This document shows, piece by piece, positions 16,842-24,426 of a stretch of 64,000 nt of DNA. Source of the DNA: CAYYFX01 sp046330135 (GTDB lineage: Bacteria > ARS69); assembly GCA_046330135.1 (NCBI GenBank), contig JAXLTI010000007.1:1-64000 (forward strand), read 5' to 3'. The notes beneath the pieces are model-generated. The model worked only from the letters and a program-made list of their open reading frames with translations. It was not told where the DNA came from and made no database searches. How positions within the stretch are numbered: the stretch's first letter is position 1; each line of letters opens with the position of its first letter. A program made the translations under genes and the position numbers.

Positions 16842-18686
16842 ATGCGCGCGCGGCATCGGGCGGAGCCTCTCCTCGGGACGTCTGCGCTCGCCGTCCTGCT
16901 CGGTCCGGCCCTGGCGTTCGCTCAAGCGGCCGGCGGGTACGGCGACTACGTCGCGTGGGAGGACTGGGCGCGCGTGGTTCCGGGGGAGCGCGCCGTGCTG
17001 GCCTCGAGCTGGGACCGCACCGGGGGCGATGTCGATGCGAACCAGTACGAGTCCCCGACGGGTCTGATCCAAGGCGATCGGAACGTCACCGCCGCGACGC
17101 TGCGCGGTCCGGGCATCATCTACCGCTTCTGGATGCCGCACTACACCGCCACCCGGCCCTTCGCGATCCGCATGTACTTCGACGGCGAGTCGAGCCCCCG
17201 CATCGACTCCGACACCGGGCAGATCCTCGGCGGAACGTTCGGCTACTTCGGCTCGCCCTTCGTGACGACCTTCGCGGGCGGGCAGGTGTCCTACGAGCCG
17301 ATCGCGTTCGAGGACTCCGTGCGCATCGAGACGGAGAACCGCGCCGGGCTGTGGCACTGGTACCAATACTCGGCGCGGACCTTCGCGCCCGGCACCGGCG
17401 TAACGTCGTACACCGGGGCGCTGGCGCCGGACGCGGGGTCCGCGCGGGCTGCGGCGGCGGCGATGCTCCAGAACGTCGGGCAGCATCCGGCGGGGGAGAG
17501 CGCCACCTCGGTCCGTGACGTCGCTCGTTCCGTCGTGGTCCCGCCGAACGGGAGCTTGACGGTGGTGGACCTTGCCGGCTCGGGGCTGATCCGTCGGCTG
17601 AACGTCCGCATGGACGGCGCTGCCGATGCCGCGCTCGACAGCCTGCGGCTTCGAGTCTTCTATGACGCGAGCACGACGTCCGCGATCGACGCGCCCGTGG
17701 GGTGGCTCTTCGGCGCGGGCCATGGGCGCGTGCCGTACAAGAGCCTCCCCCTGGGCACGGACTCGCCGGACGGGTTCTACTCGTACTGGCCGATGCCGTT
17801 CCGCGACGGCGCTCGCCTCGAGCTGGCCAACGTCTCGTCGAGCTCGATCGGCGTGGACTCCGTCGTCGTGGAGCACGAGGCGCGACCGATCTCGTCGGAC
17901 CTGGGCTACTTGCACGTGGCGGCCAAGCGGCAGCTCCGTCCCGCGGGCCAGCTCTGGAACCTGATGGCCGATGCCCGCGGCACCGGCCACTACGTGGGGA
18001 ATCTCCTCTACGTGCAGCAGCCCGCCCCGGACAACTCGTTCCTGGAGGGAGACGACCTCGTCGTCGTCGACGGTGCGGACTCGCTGCACGGGACCGGAAT
18101 GGAGGACGCGTACAACGGCGGCCTCTACTACAACTGGGCGGATCTGACGATGCCCGAGCCCGAGGGACCCCATCCGTCATCCGCGATTCGCCCGCTCTCG
18201 GGAATCCTGCGGGTGGAGAAAAGCACGTCGCCGCGGTTCGCCTGCGCGGACCAGTACCGCTGGAGGATCGGGGACCGGGTCCCGTTCTCGCGGTCCTGCG
18301 AGGTCAGCGTGGAGACGCAGTACTCGTGGAGCGGCTCCCAGTGGATCTCCGTCGTCTTCTGGTACCAGCTGCCCGTGGTCCCCACCGGCGCTCCGCCCGC
18401 CGCCGACGTGCCCGCGCGCCGGCTCGGGGTGGAGCTGCACCCGAGCGAGCCGAACCCCGTCCACGATACGACCGTGATGCGGTTCTCGCTGCCGAAGGAA
18501 GCCGCGGTGGCGCTCGATCTTCTCGACGTGCGCGGGCGGAAGGTCCGGTCGATCCTGGAGGGTCGCCAGGCCGCGGGGACGCACGCGCTTCGCTGGAGCC
18601 GCGGTGTGCTCCCGAACGGCGTCTACTTCCTCCGCCTGCGAGCGGCGGGCGCGGTGGAGACGCGGAAGCTCGTGTTGGTGCGCTGA
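16842..18686 (+). CDS. Secreted GH172 (DUF2961) family protein with sorting domain, copy 1
   Basis: A 614-residue exported protein. The signal peptide ends at ALAFAQ (about residue 27). The body matches the DUF2961/GH172 fold: GPGIIYRFWMPHYTATRPF, then IRMYFDGESSPRI, then SLPLGTDSPDGFYSYWPMPF, then GTGMEDAYNGGLYYNW. GH172 enzymes act on fructofuranosyl or arabinofuranosyl linkages. The substrate here is unknown. The C-terminal 85 residues form the FlgD-like sorting domain, starting at LHPSEPNPVHDTTVMRFSLP and ending RKLVLVR. GGAGGG lies just before the ATG. A paralogue of exactly the same length follows 59 bases downstream. Confidence 0.8.
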   Translation: MRARHRAEPLLGTSALAVLLGPALAFAQAAGGYGDYVAWEDWARVVPGERAVLASSWDRTGGDVDANQYESPTGLIQGDRNVTAATLRGPGIIYRFWMPHYTATRPFAIRMYFDGESSPRIDSDTGQILGGTFGYFGSPFVTTFAGGQVSYEPIAFEDSVRIETENRAGLWHWYQYSARTFAPGTGVTSYTGALAPDAGSARAAAAAMLQNVGQHPAGESATSVRDVARSVVVPPNGSLTVVDLAGSGLIRRLNVRMDGAADAALDSLRLRVFYDASTTSAIDAPVGWLFGAGHGRVPYKSLPLGTDSPDGFYSYWPMPFRDGARLELANVSSSSIGVDSVVVEHEARPISSDLGYLHVAAKRQLRPAGQLWNLMADARGTGHYVGNLLYVQQPAPDNSFLEGDDLVVVDGADSLHGTGMEDAYNGGLYYNWADLTMPEPEGPHPSSAIRPLSGILRVEKSTSPRFACADQYRWRIGDRVPFSRSCEVSVETQYSWSGSQWISVVFWYQLPVVPTGAPPAADVPARRLGVELHPSEPNPVHDTTVMRFSLPKEAAVALDLLDVRGRKVRSILEGRQAAGTHALRWSRGVLPNGVYFLRLRAAGAVETRKLVLVR

Positions 18687-18745
18687 CGGGTGTAGGCTCG
18701 TCTCGTCTCGGCGTGCCGTCGCGCGCCGGCGCCGGAGATCTTCGC

Positions 18746-20590
18746 ATGCGCCCGTGGCTTGGCCTCCCGCCGGCCGTCTCGGCGGCGGGACTCGTCGCTC
18801 TGATAGCCCCGGCCGTGGCCCTCGCTCAAGCGGACGGGGGATACGGCGACTACGTGGCGTGGGAGGACTGGGCGCGCGTGGTCCCGGGCGAGCGCGCGAG
18901 TCTCGCCTCCAGCTACGATCGCTCCGGCGGCGAAGAGGACGCGAACCAGTACGAGTACCCGCCGGGAGAGATCCACGGCGATCTGGACGTGATCGCCGGG
19001 ACGCTGCGCGGACCGGGCGCGATCTACCGCTTTTGGATGCCGCACGCCACCGCCACGCGGTCCTTCGCGATCCGCATGTACTTCGACGGCGAGTCGACGC
19101 CGCGAATCGATACCGACAGCGGGCAGATCCTCGGGGGGTGGTTCGGCTACCTCACCGCGCCCTTCGTGACCACGTTCGCGGGCGGGCAAGTGTGCTACGA
19201 GCCGATCGTGTTCCGAGACTCGTTGCGCATCGAGACGCAGAACCGCGCGGGCCGCTGGCATTTCTATCAGTACTCGGCGCGCCGCTTCCCGCCCGGCACC
19301 GACGTGACGGAGTACACCGGCGGGCTGACGCCGGCGGCGGAAGCCGCGCGGCTCGCTGCGGCCGCGATGTTCCGGAACGTCGGGCAGCATCCGGCGGGGG
19401 AGAGCGGAACGTCGCTCTGGGATGGTGTGGGGTCCTTGGTGGTGCCCCCCGGGGGAAGCGCGAGCGTCGTCGATCTCGCGGGGCCGGGGCTGATCCGCCG
19501 CTTGAACGTCCGCATGGACGGCGCCCCGGACGCCGCGCTCGACAGCTTGCTGTTGCGAGTCACCTACGACGCCGATGCGCAGCCCTCGATCGACGCGCCC
19601 GTCGGTTGGCTCTTCGGCGCGGGGCATGGGCGGGCGCCGTACAAGAGCCTTCCCCTGGGGACCGATTCGCCGAACGGCTTCTACTCGTACTGGCCGATGC
19701 CGTTCCACGAGCGCGTGCGCATCGAGCTCGGCAACGCGTCGGCCACGTCGATCCGCGTGGACTCCGTCCTCGTGGAGCACGAGGCGCGTCCGGTGCCCAG
19801 CGACCGGGGCTACTTGCACGTGATCGCCAAAGGCCGCCTGCGCCACCCGGGTCAGATCCGCACGGTTCTGGCATCCGCCTTCGGGGCCGGGCACTACGTG
19901 GGGAATCTCCTCTACGTGCAGCAGGCCGACTCGAGCTTTTCGTTCCTGGAGGGAGATGACCTCGTGGTCGTCGACGGCGCGGACTCTCTTCACGGGACCG
20001 GCCTGGAGGACGCGTACGACGGCGGCTACTACTACAACTGGTCGGAGCCGCTCATGGTCGAGCCCGAGGGTCCCCATCCGCCGTTCGCGATCCGGCCGCT
20101 CTCGGGGCTCCTCCGAATGGAGCGGACCGCGTCGCCGCCGTTCGCGCGCGCGGATCAGTACCGCTGGATGATCGGCGACCGGGTCCCGTTCTCGCAGTCG
20201 CTGGAAGTGAGCATGGAGACCGGGCTGGCGGCCGCGGGCGGTCAGTGGATCTCCGTCGCCTTCTGGTACCAGCTTCCCGCCGTGGACACCGGGGCGCTGC
20301 AGGAGGGCGAGGTTTCCGCGCGCCGGCTCGGGCTCGAGCTAGCGCCGAGCGAGCCGAACCCGGTGCGCGAGACGGCGGTGATCCGGTTCTCGCTGCCGAA
20401 GGAGGGCGCGGTCTTGCTGGATCTTCTCGACGTGCGCGGGCGGAGAGTCCGAACGATCGCGGCGGGTTGGCGGGACGCGGGCCCGCACGAGCTGCGCTGG
20501 ATCCGCGGCGCGTTGCCGAGCGGTGTCTACTTCCTGCGCTTGCGTGCGGGCGGCGCCGTGGAGACGCGAAAGCTCGTGCTGGTCAGGTAG
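18746..20590 (+). CDS. Secreted GH172 (DUF2961) family protein with sorting domain, copy 2
   Basis: Again 614 residues and clearly a tandem duplicate of the preceding gene. The motifs are in the same order: YGDYVAWEDWARVVPGERA, GPGAIYRFWMPHATATRSF, IRMYFDGESTPRI, SLPLGTDSPNGFYSYWPMPF and GTGLEDAYDGGYYYNW. A signal peptide ends near AVALAQ and the C-terminus ends RKLVLVR. Divergence is spread along the protein, with the GH172 core motifs kept, so both copies look functional. A substrate difference is possible but not visible. GGAG precedes the ATG. It is the last chromosomal gene before the integrated element. Confidence 0.8.
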   Translation: MRPWLGLPPAVSAAGLVALIAPAVALAQADGGYGDYVAWEDWARVVPGERASLASSYDRSGGEEDANQYEYPPGEIHGDLDVIAGTLRGPGAIYRFWMPHATATRSFAIRMYFDGESTPRIDTDSGQILGGWFGYLTAPFVTTFAGGQVCYEPIVFRDSLRIETQNRAGRWHFYQYSARRFPPGTDVTEYTGGLTPAAEAARLAAAAMFRNVGQHPAGESGTSLWDGVGSLVVPPGGSASVVDLAGPGLIRRLNVRMDGAPDAALDSLLLRVTYDADAQPSIDAPVGWLFGAGHGRAPYKSLPLGTDSPNGFYSYWPMPFHERVRIELGNASATSIRVDSVLVEHEARPVPSDRGYLHVIAKGRLRHPGQIRTVLASAFGAGHYVGNLLYVQQADSSFSFLEGDDLVVVDGADSLHGTGLEDAYDGGYYYNWSEPLMVEPEGPHPPFAIRPLSGLLRMERTASPPFARADQYRWMIGDRVPFSQSLEVSMETGLAAAGGQWISVAFWYQLPAVDTGALQEGEVSARRLGLELAPSEPNPVRETAVIRFSLPKEGAVLLDLLDVRGRRVRTIAAGWRDAGPHELRWIRGALPSGVYFLRLRAGGAVETRKLVLVR

Positions 20591-20742
20591 CCCGCCCCGG
20601 ACGCGTCGACGAAGAGGGTCCGCACCAGGACCCGCTCAGCGGCCGGCGAGGCCTGAGTCATCCGCGCACGGGTTCACGCTCGGGGCCCGCGGCGTTCCGA
20701 ACCTCGCACCGAGCTGATCTGTCAGGGCGCGGCGCCTTGGAT

Positions 20743-20787
20743 TGGTGGAGCTGGCGAGGATCGAACTCGCGACCTCATGACTGCCAG
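20743..20787 (-). repeat. Attachment site, displaced 3' half of tRNA-Ala
   Basis: 45 bases are identical to 34070-34114, from the CCA end to the anticodon arm of tRNA-Ala on the minus strand. The similarity stops abruptly after CTGCCAG, so this is a fragment and not a tRNA gene. It lies inside the 368-base gap 20591-20958, where no gene was seen. Confidence 0.85.
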
Positions 20788-20958
20788 CCCTCGGCCCGCG
20801 CCGAGCAGCTCCGGCGGCCCCTTCGCCAAGTAGCGGCGGCGCCAGCACCTACCCCCTCCATCAAGACCGGCGCGCGCGATGCCGTAGCGCTTTCTGTGCC
20901 CCGTTGGCGGGCCGGCGCGTACCCAGCGCGTGCTCAGCCTGAGATGGAGGGGACGCCC

Positions 20959-22119
20959 ATGAGGGCGCACATCACCGACGAGCTGGTAGCGCGGCTGCGG
21001 CCCGAGGAGGACGGGGCGCGCAGGCGCGTCGTCGACACCAAGGTCCGCGGCTTCTGGGCCGTGGCGGGACCGATGGGCGTGGTCTTCGTCGCGAGCTGCG
21101 GCGCGGGCGGGCGCACGAGGAAGAGGACGCTCGGGCGCTGGCCCGAGCTCGCGGTCGAGGAGGCCCGAGGGAGGGCGAGGGAGTTCCTCGCGCTCGCGGC
21201 CAACGGGAAGGTCGCGGACCGATCGACCCTCACGCTGCGCTCGGCGTGGCCGCTCCACCGCGCCGCGCTCGAGCTGGCCGGCCGAGCGCCGCGCACCATC
21301 GAGAGCTACGAGCGCCTCTGGCGCTGCGGCGCCGCCGACGTCATGGACGTTCCGCTCGCTCGACTCGCGGGGCACCCGGAGCTGGTCGCGGCCGTGTTCG
21401 AGCGGCTCTCGGTGAAGCAGGAGGGCCGCGGGGGGAGAGTCGTCGCCAACAGGACCTTGGCCGCGATCAGGAGCACGTACAACTTCGCCCGGCGCCGCCT
21501 CGACCGGACGCTGCCATCCGAGCCGCCCACGTCGGTGTGCACGCCGCACCGCGAACGGCGTCGAGACACCGCGTTCGACCGCAGGACGCTCCCCGAGTGG
21601 TGGGCCGCGAAGGAGCGGCTGCAGAACCCGGTGAGGCGCGCGATGTGGGAGGCCATCCTGCTCACGGGCGCGAGGCCGGGGAGCATCCGGCTCCTCTCGC
21701 CCGGGGACTGGGACCAGGAGGGCCGCGTCCTGAGGCTGGAGCACGTGAAGACCCAGCCGTACGCGGTGCCCGTCACGGCCGCGCTGGAGGCGGTGCTCGC
21801 GCGGGCGCGCGAGGCCGGCGCGCTGCTGCACCCGACGCGCGCGGCCGAGTACATCTTCCCCGGCGCACGCGGCCCGGTGGTCGAGCACAAGCAGCGCGGC
21901 CTGCCTCGCGACGCGGGATCGCTGAGGCAGACCTACGCGTCGTGCGCGGCCAGCATCGGCGTCCCCGAGCTGCTCATCGCGGCGCTCCTGGGGCACGCGG
22001 CCCGCGGCATCACGCAGGGGTACATCACGCGCGCGGCCATGGTCGACTCGCTCCGCGACGCGGCCGAACAGGTGAGCCTCGAGCTACTCGCCTGGACAGA
22101 GGGGCAGACGACGCGCTAG
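20959..22119 (+). CDS. int: Tyrosine recombinase (phage-type integrase)
   Basis: A 386-residue integrase that would recombine the tRNA-Ala attachment site. It has an N-terminal arm-binding DUF4102-like domain (about 1-95), a core-binding SAM-like domain (about 100-190) and a C-terminal catalytic domain. Catalytic positions visible are Arg239 (LLTGARPGSIR), Lys264 (HVKTQPYAVPV), Arg323 (GSLRQTYAS), His346 (LLGHAARG) and Tyr355 (TQGYITR). The His of the usual H-x-x-R is replaced by Gly320, which some active recombinases tolerate. ATG 20959 follows GGAGGGG at good spacing. It lies 171 bases from the left attachment repeat and reads into the element. Confidence 0.88.
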   Translation: MRAHITDELVARLRPEEDGARRRVVDTKVRGFWAVAGPMGVVFVASCGAGGRTRKRTLGRWPELAVEEARGRAREFLALAANGKVADRSTLTLRSAWPLHRAALELAGRAPRTIESYERLWRCGAADVMDVPLARLAGHPELVAAVFERLSVKQEGRGGRVVANRTLAAIRSTYNFARRRLDRTLPSEPPTSVCTPHRERRRDTAFDRRTLPEWWAAKERLQNPVRRAMWEAILLTGARPGSIRLLSPGDWDQEGRVLRLEHVKTQPYAVPVTAALEAVLARAREAGALLHPTRAAEYIFPGARGPVVEHKQRGLPRDAGSLRQTYASCAASIGVPELLIAALLGHAARGITQGYITRAAMVDSLRDAAEQVSLELLAWTEGQTTR

Positions 22120-22171
22120 CGGTACGCGGCCCTGTACTCAGGCGCCCGCCCGCACGCGCGGCGATAGCTTC

Positions 22172-22378
22172 CTAGCGTTTGATGTTCAGCTCCTTGACCG
22201 CGACCTGGGTCGCGATGCGTTCGACGAGGTCTCGGTTCTGAGTCTCCTTTATCAGGCTGAATGTGAGGCCCTCTACCGTCATCAGCACATCGAGGACTCG
22301 GTCCTCCTCCATCTCCACGATGAGCCCGGCCGCCGAGACCAGCGACCAGTGCTTCCCTGCCAGCAAGTTCTTCGACAT
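22172..22378 (-). CDS. Small protein of unknown function
   Basis: A 68-residue protein starting MSKNLLAGKHWSLVSAAG, with alternating beta-rich and acidic sequence and ending VAVKELNIKR. No family recognised. GGGAG precedes ATG 22378 at suitable spacing. It is divergent from the next gene and convergent with integrase. In temperate elements such a divergently placed small gene is often a regulator, but no HTH is evident. Confidence 0.55.
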   Translation of the reverse strand: MSKNLLAGKHWSLVSAAGLIVEMEEDRVLDVLMTVEGLTFSLIKETQNRDLVERIATQVAVKELNIKR

Positions 22379-22537
22379 CGCTACACTCCCTTCAGGTCGG
22401 CGCAAGCCTCCCAGCTCCACACCGATGGGTCAAGAATGCAAACGGAAATTGTTAACCTCAAGTTCGCGCTCAAGTCATCCGACCGTAGGGCGGTGGGCCC
22501 GGTAGGAACAACCAACCCCGGGCGGAGGGGGAGGACC

Positions 22538-23080
22538 GTGGCGAGGCGGAGGCGTCGGGAGCCGAGGTTCGTCGTCTTCAGGACCACCCGCGACCTCAGC
22601 TGGGAAGTGATCGAGAAGGTGATGCCCCACCCGACGGGGGTCCGGTACAGAGGCGTCTCGATGTTCCCCGGCGTGCTCACCGAGGACGAGGAGGAGGACC
22701 AGGTCGAGGAGGACGTCCGGCGGCGCCGCGACGGCCTCACGGAGGCCGAGGCCGTCCGCCTCTGGGTCGAGCGCCACCCCCTCCGGCTCAGCGCAGGCGC
22801 GCGGACGACGCAGCTCGAGCTGGACTTCTCTGGCGCCCGGGACGTGGTCGCGCAACTGGACGGCGCCCGCCACCGGGTCCGGGAGATCATCGACGGGCTG
22901 GTGGCGCGGGGCCGCATCTTCGGCTGCGCGCCTGAGGGGGAGCCGATGGAGTACCGTGCGGCCAGCCCGGCGCCCCGGGCGGTCATGGACGCTCTGGGCG
23001 TAGAGCTGGACGCCGACGGGCGCCCCATTATCCCCGGCAGGCTCTACCGGGCGGCGGAGCCCGAGGCAGGCCAGGGCTAG
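22538..23080 (+). CDS. Hypothetical element protein with acidic stretch
   Basis: A 180-residue protein starting with GTG after GGAGGGGGAGGACC. A basic N-terminus (ARRRRREPRFVVF) is followed by the strongly acidic TEDEEEDQVEEDV at about 48-60, then a helical region with VAQLDGARHRVREIIDGLVA that may form a winged helix. No known family. It is the first rightward gene after the divergent control region 22379-22537, whose A/T-rich core (GGAAATTGTTAACCTCAAG) probably holds promoters or an operator. Confidence 0.5.
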   Translation: MARRRRREPRFVVFRTTRDLSWEVIEKVMPHPTGVRYRGVSMFPGVLTEDEEEDQVEEDVRRRRDGLTEAEAVRLWVERHPLRLSAGARTTQLELDFSGARDVVAQLDGARHRVREIIDGLVARGRIFGCAPEGEPMEYRAASPAPRAVMDALGVELDADGRPIIPGRLYRAAEPEAGQG

Positions 23081-23666
23081 GCCCCCCAATCCGAGCTTCG
23101 GGCAATCCGAGAAAAATACTCGCCAAGAGCTTGTCCGCGACCGGGCCTCACCGGCCCCCGTTCTGCTTCCGGGGGACCTCCCCCGGGGGGGTCCCCTCGG
23201 CGCCGCTGCCCGTCGCCAGCGTCGTCGCCGCTTCCGGGCCCCGTTGCCGCGGAGACGCCGGCGCTCGCCCTGGGGTGCCGACCCCGCGGAGCATCGCTGC
23301 ACGTCGCCAGCCTCGCGCGCCGACGCCGCCAGCTCCCAGCGCCCGAAGGGCCGCCGATGCGGCCCCTCGCGTACGCACCGGCGTACTCAGTCGCCCGCTT
23401 GCTGGCAGCGAGGGCCTCGCCTGGGCCGAGACCGCATGCCCGCGTGGCATCTGGCCGGCCGGACTAGCGAGTTCAGCGGCGCGGGGGCGAGGGCGGTGCG
23501 CGTAACGAGGGCGCGTCGCCGGTCGCCTGGGCGATGGTGCGTGCCGAGCTGGCGAGTGTAGCGAGGACTCGCCAGCTGGCGCGGCCGCTGATGGGCCGCA
23601 GGGAGCTGGCAGCGCTTCGCGCGCGAAAGCGGAAGGCGGGAGGGCGCGGGTGGCAGGGGTCCGCAT

Positions 23667-23882
23667 GACCCACGCATGCCTCATGCGCGGTCCCCGAAAA
23701 CGGGCTCCTCCCGGGGGGCTCAGAGCGGCACTTTCACCCGCCGGGGCGGGGACCGCGCAGGCGCGCAAGAGGGGACCCACGCACATGCGCGGTACCCGAA
23801 GAAGCCATCAGGAGCGCATGACGAGGCGCTTTCGCAGTTAACAGCCCTTCTACCCCGCAGGAGGCGGAGGACGACCCACGCA
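23667..23882 (+). repeat. Three GACCCACGCA repeats
   Basis: Exact decamers start at 23667, 23774 and 23873, spaced 107 and 99 bases. The first two continue into similar CATGCGCGGT-CCCGAA sequence, so the unit is longer than ten bases. They could be iterons or binding sites for an element protein. Confidence 0.5.
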
Positions 23883-23976
23883 CGCAGCGCACATCCCTTA
23901 GGGATGCGCACGTGCGGGGGGTCCGGTCCCTGCGCCCCGGGGATCAGCTCGAACTCTCGGCCGGGCCCTTCCGCCG

Positions 23977-24011
23977 GTGCAACTCAGTTGCACACGCGCG
24001 TCTCGTTGCAC
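23977..24011. promoter_or_regulatory. Palindrome and half-site (GTTGCAC), candidate operator
   Basis: GTGCAAC-TCA-GTTGCAC (23977-23993) is a perfect 7-bp inverted repeat, and another GTTGCAC lies at 24005-24011. They sit about 50 bases upstream of the candidate -10 at 24060, where a repressor or activator of the replication genes could act. Confidence 0.45.
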
Positions 24012-24059
24012 GCACGAGCACGCCCAGGTGCTCGGGGCCGAATTCTCGGCGCGAAGGTA

Positions 24060-24068
24060 TGGTACACT
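24060..24068 (+). promoter_or_regulatory. Candidate extended -10 promoter (TGGTACACT)
   Basis: TGGTACACT has the TGn plus TAnnnT extended -10 pattern within one of the few A/T-rich patches. It would give a leader of about 135 bases before the ATG at 24211. Confidence 0.4.
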
Positions 24069-24210
24069 GATGGCGCTCGAAGAACGCCGCGGGGCGATCC
24101 CCGCCAGGTCCACCGCCCAGTCCTCCGCCGGGTAGTTCCCGGCACGACGCCCAGCGCGGTGTAGACGACCTGCCCTAGCAGTCCCGCACCCACGGGCAGG
24201 AACCACCCAC

Positions 24211-24411
24211 ATGCAGACCGCACCGACCCCCCCCCAGCCGGAGGACCGCGTGCTACGCGCGCGCGCCGCCGCCGAGTTCCTCGGCGTCCACCCCGCCACC
24301 CTCGCCCGCTGGGAGCGGGAGGGCCGGGGACCGAAGCACCACCGAGTCGGCTCCGCCAAGCTCTACCTGCTCTCCTCCCTCGTCGCGTTCGCGCGCGGCG
24401 ACGGCGAGTAG
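24211..24411 (+). CDS. AlpA/excisionase-like HTH protein
   Basis: A 66-residue DNA-binding protein with one MerR/AlpA-type helix-turn-helix (RARAAAEFLGVHPATLARWEREGRGP at about 16-41) and the typical ending KLYLLSSLVAFARG. Such proteins act as excisionases or as activators of excision and replication in prophages and satellites. AGGAA precedes the ATG. It stands directly before the replication gene and is probably co-transcribed with it. Confidence 0.75.
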   Translation: MQTAPTPPQPEDRVLRARAAAEFLGVHPATLARWEREGRGPKHHRVGSAKLYLLSSLVAFARGDGE

Positions 24412-24426
24412 GCCGAGGCGATCCCG

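Larger units (their letters stand above)
23081..24210. other. 1.13 kb structured noncoding region, candidate replication origin or packaging region
   Basis: No convincing gene lies here, although the rest of the element is packed. It holds a near-continuous hairpin at 23172-23196 (GGGGACC, bulged T, CCCCC/GGGGG, GGTCCCC), a second perfect hairpin at 23547-23577 (AGCTGGCGAGT, nine-base loop, ACTCGCCAGCT), three spaced copies of GACCCACGCA, and a GTGCAAC/GTTGCAC palindrome with a third half-site. It ends at the promoter and leader of the HTH gene, just upstream of the replication protein. Iteron-like repeats beside a replication gene suggest an origin. This is inference. Confidence 0.45.

Noticed and set aside
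20743..20787. Possible second tRNA-Ala gene
   Set aside because: Only the 3' half is present and the 5' acceptor and D-arm are missing. It is explained as an attachment site.
23148..23786. Minus-strand frame of 212 codons in the element's noncoding block
   Set aside because: Pro/Ala/Arg-rich translation without a ribosome site, crossing two strong hairpins and a repeat. It looks noncoding.
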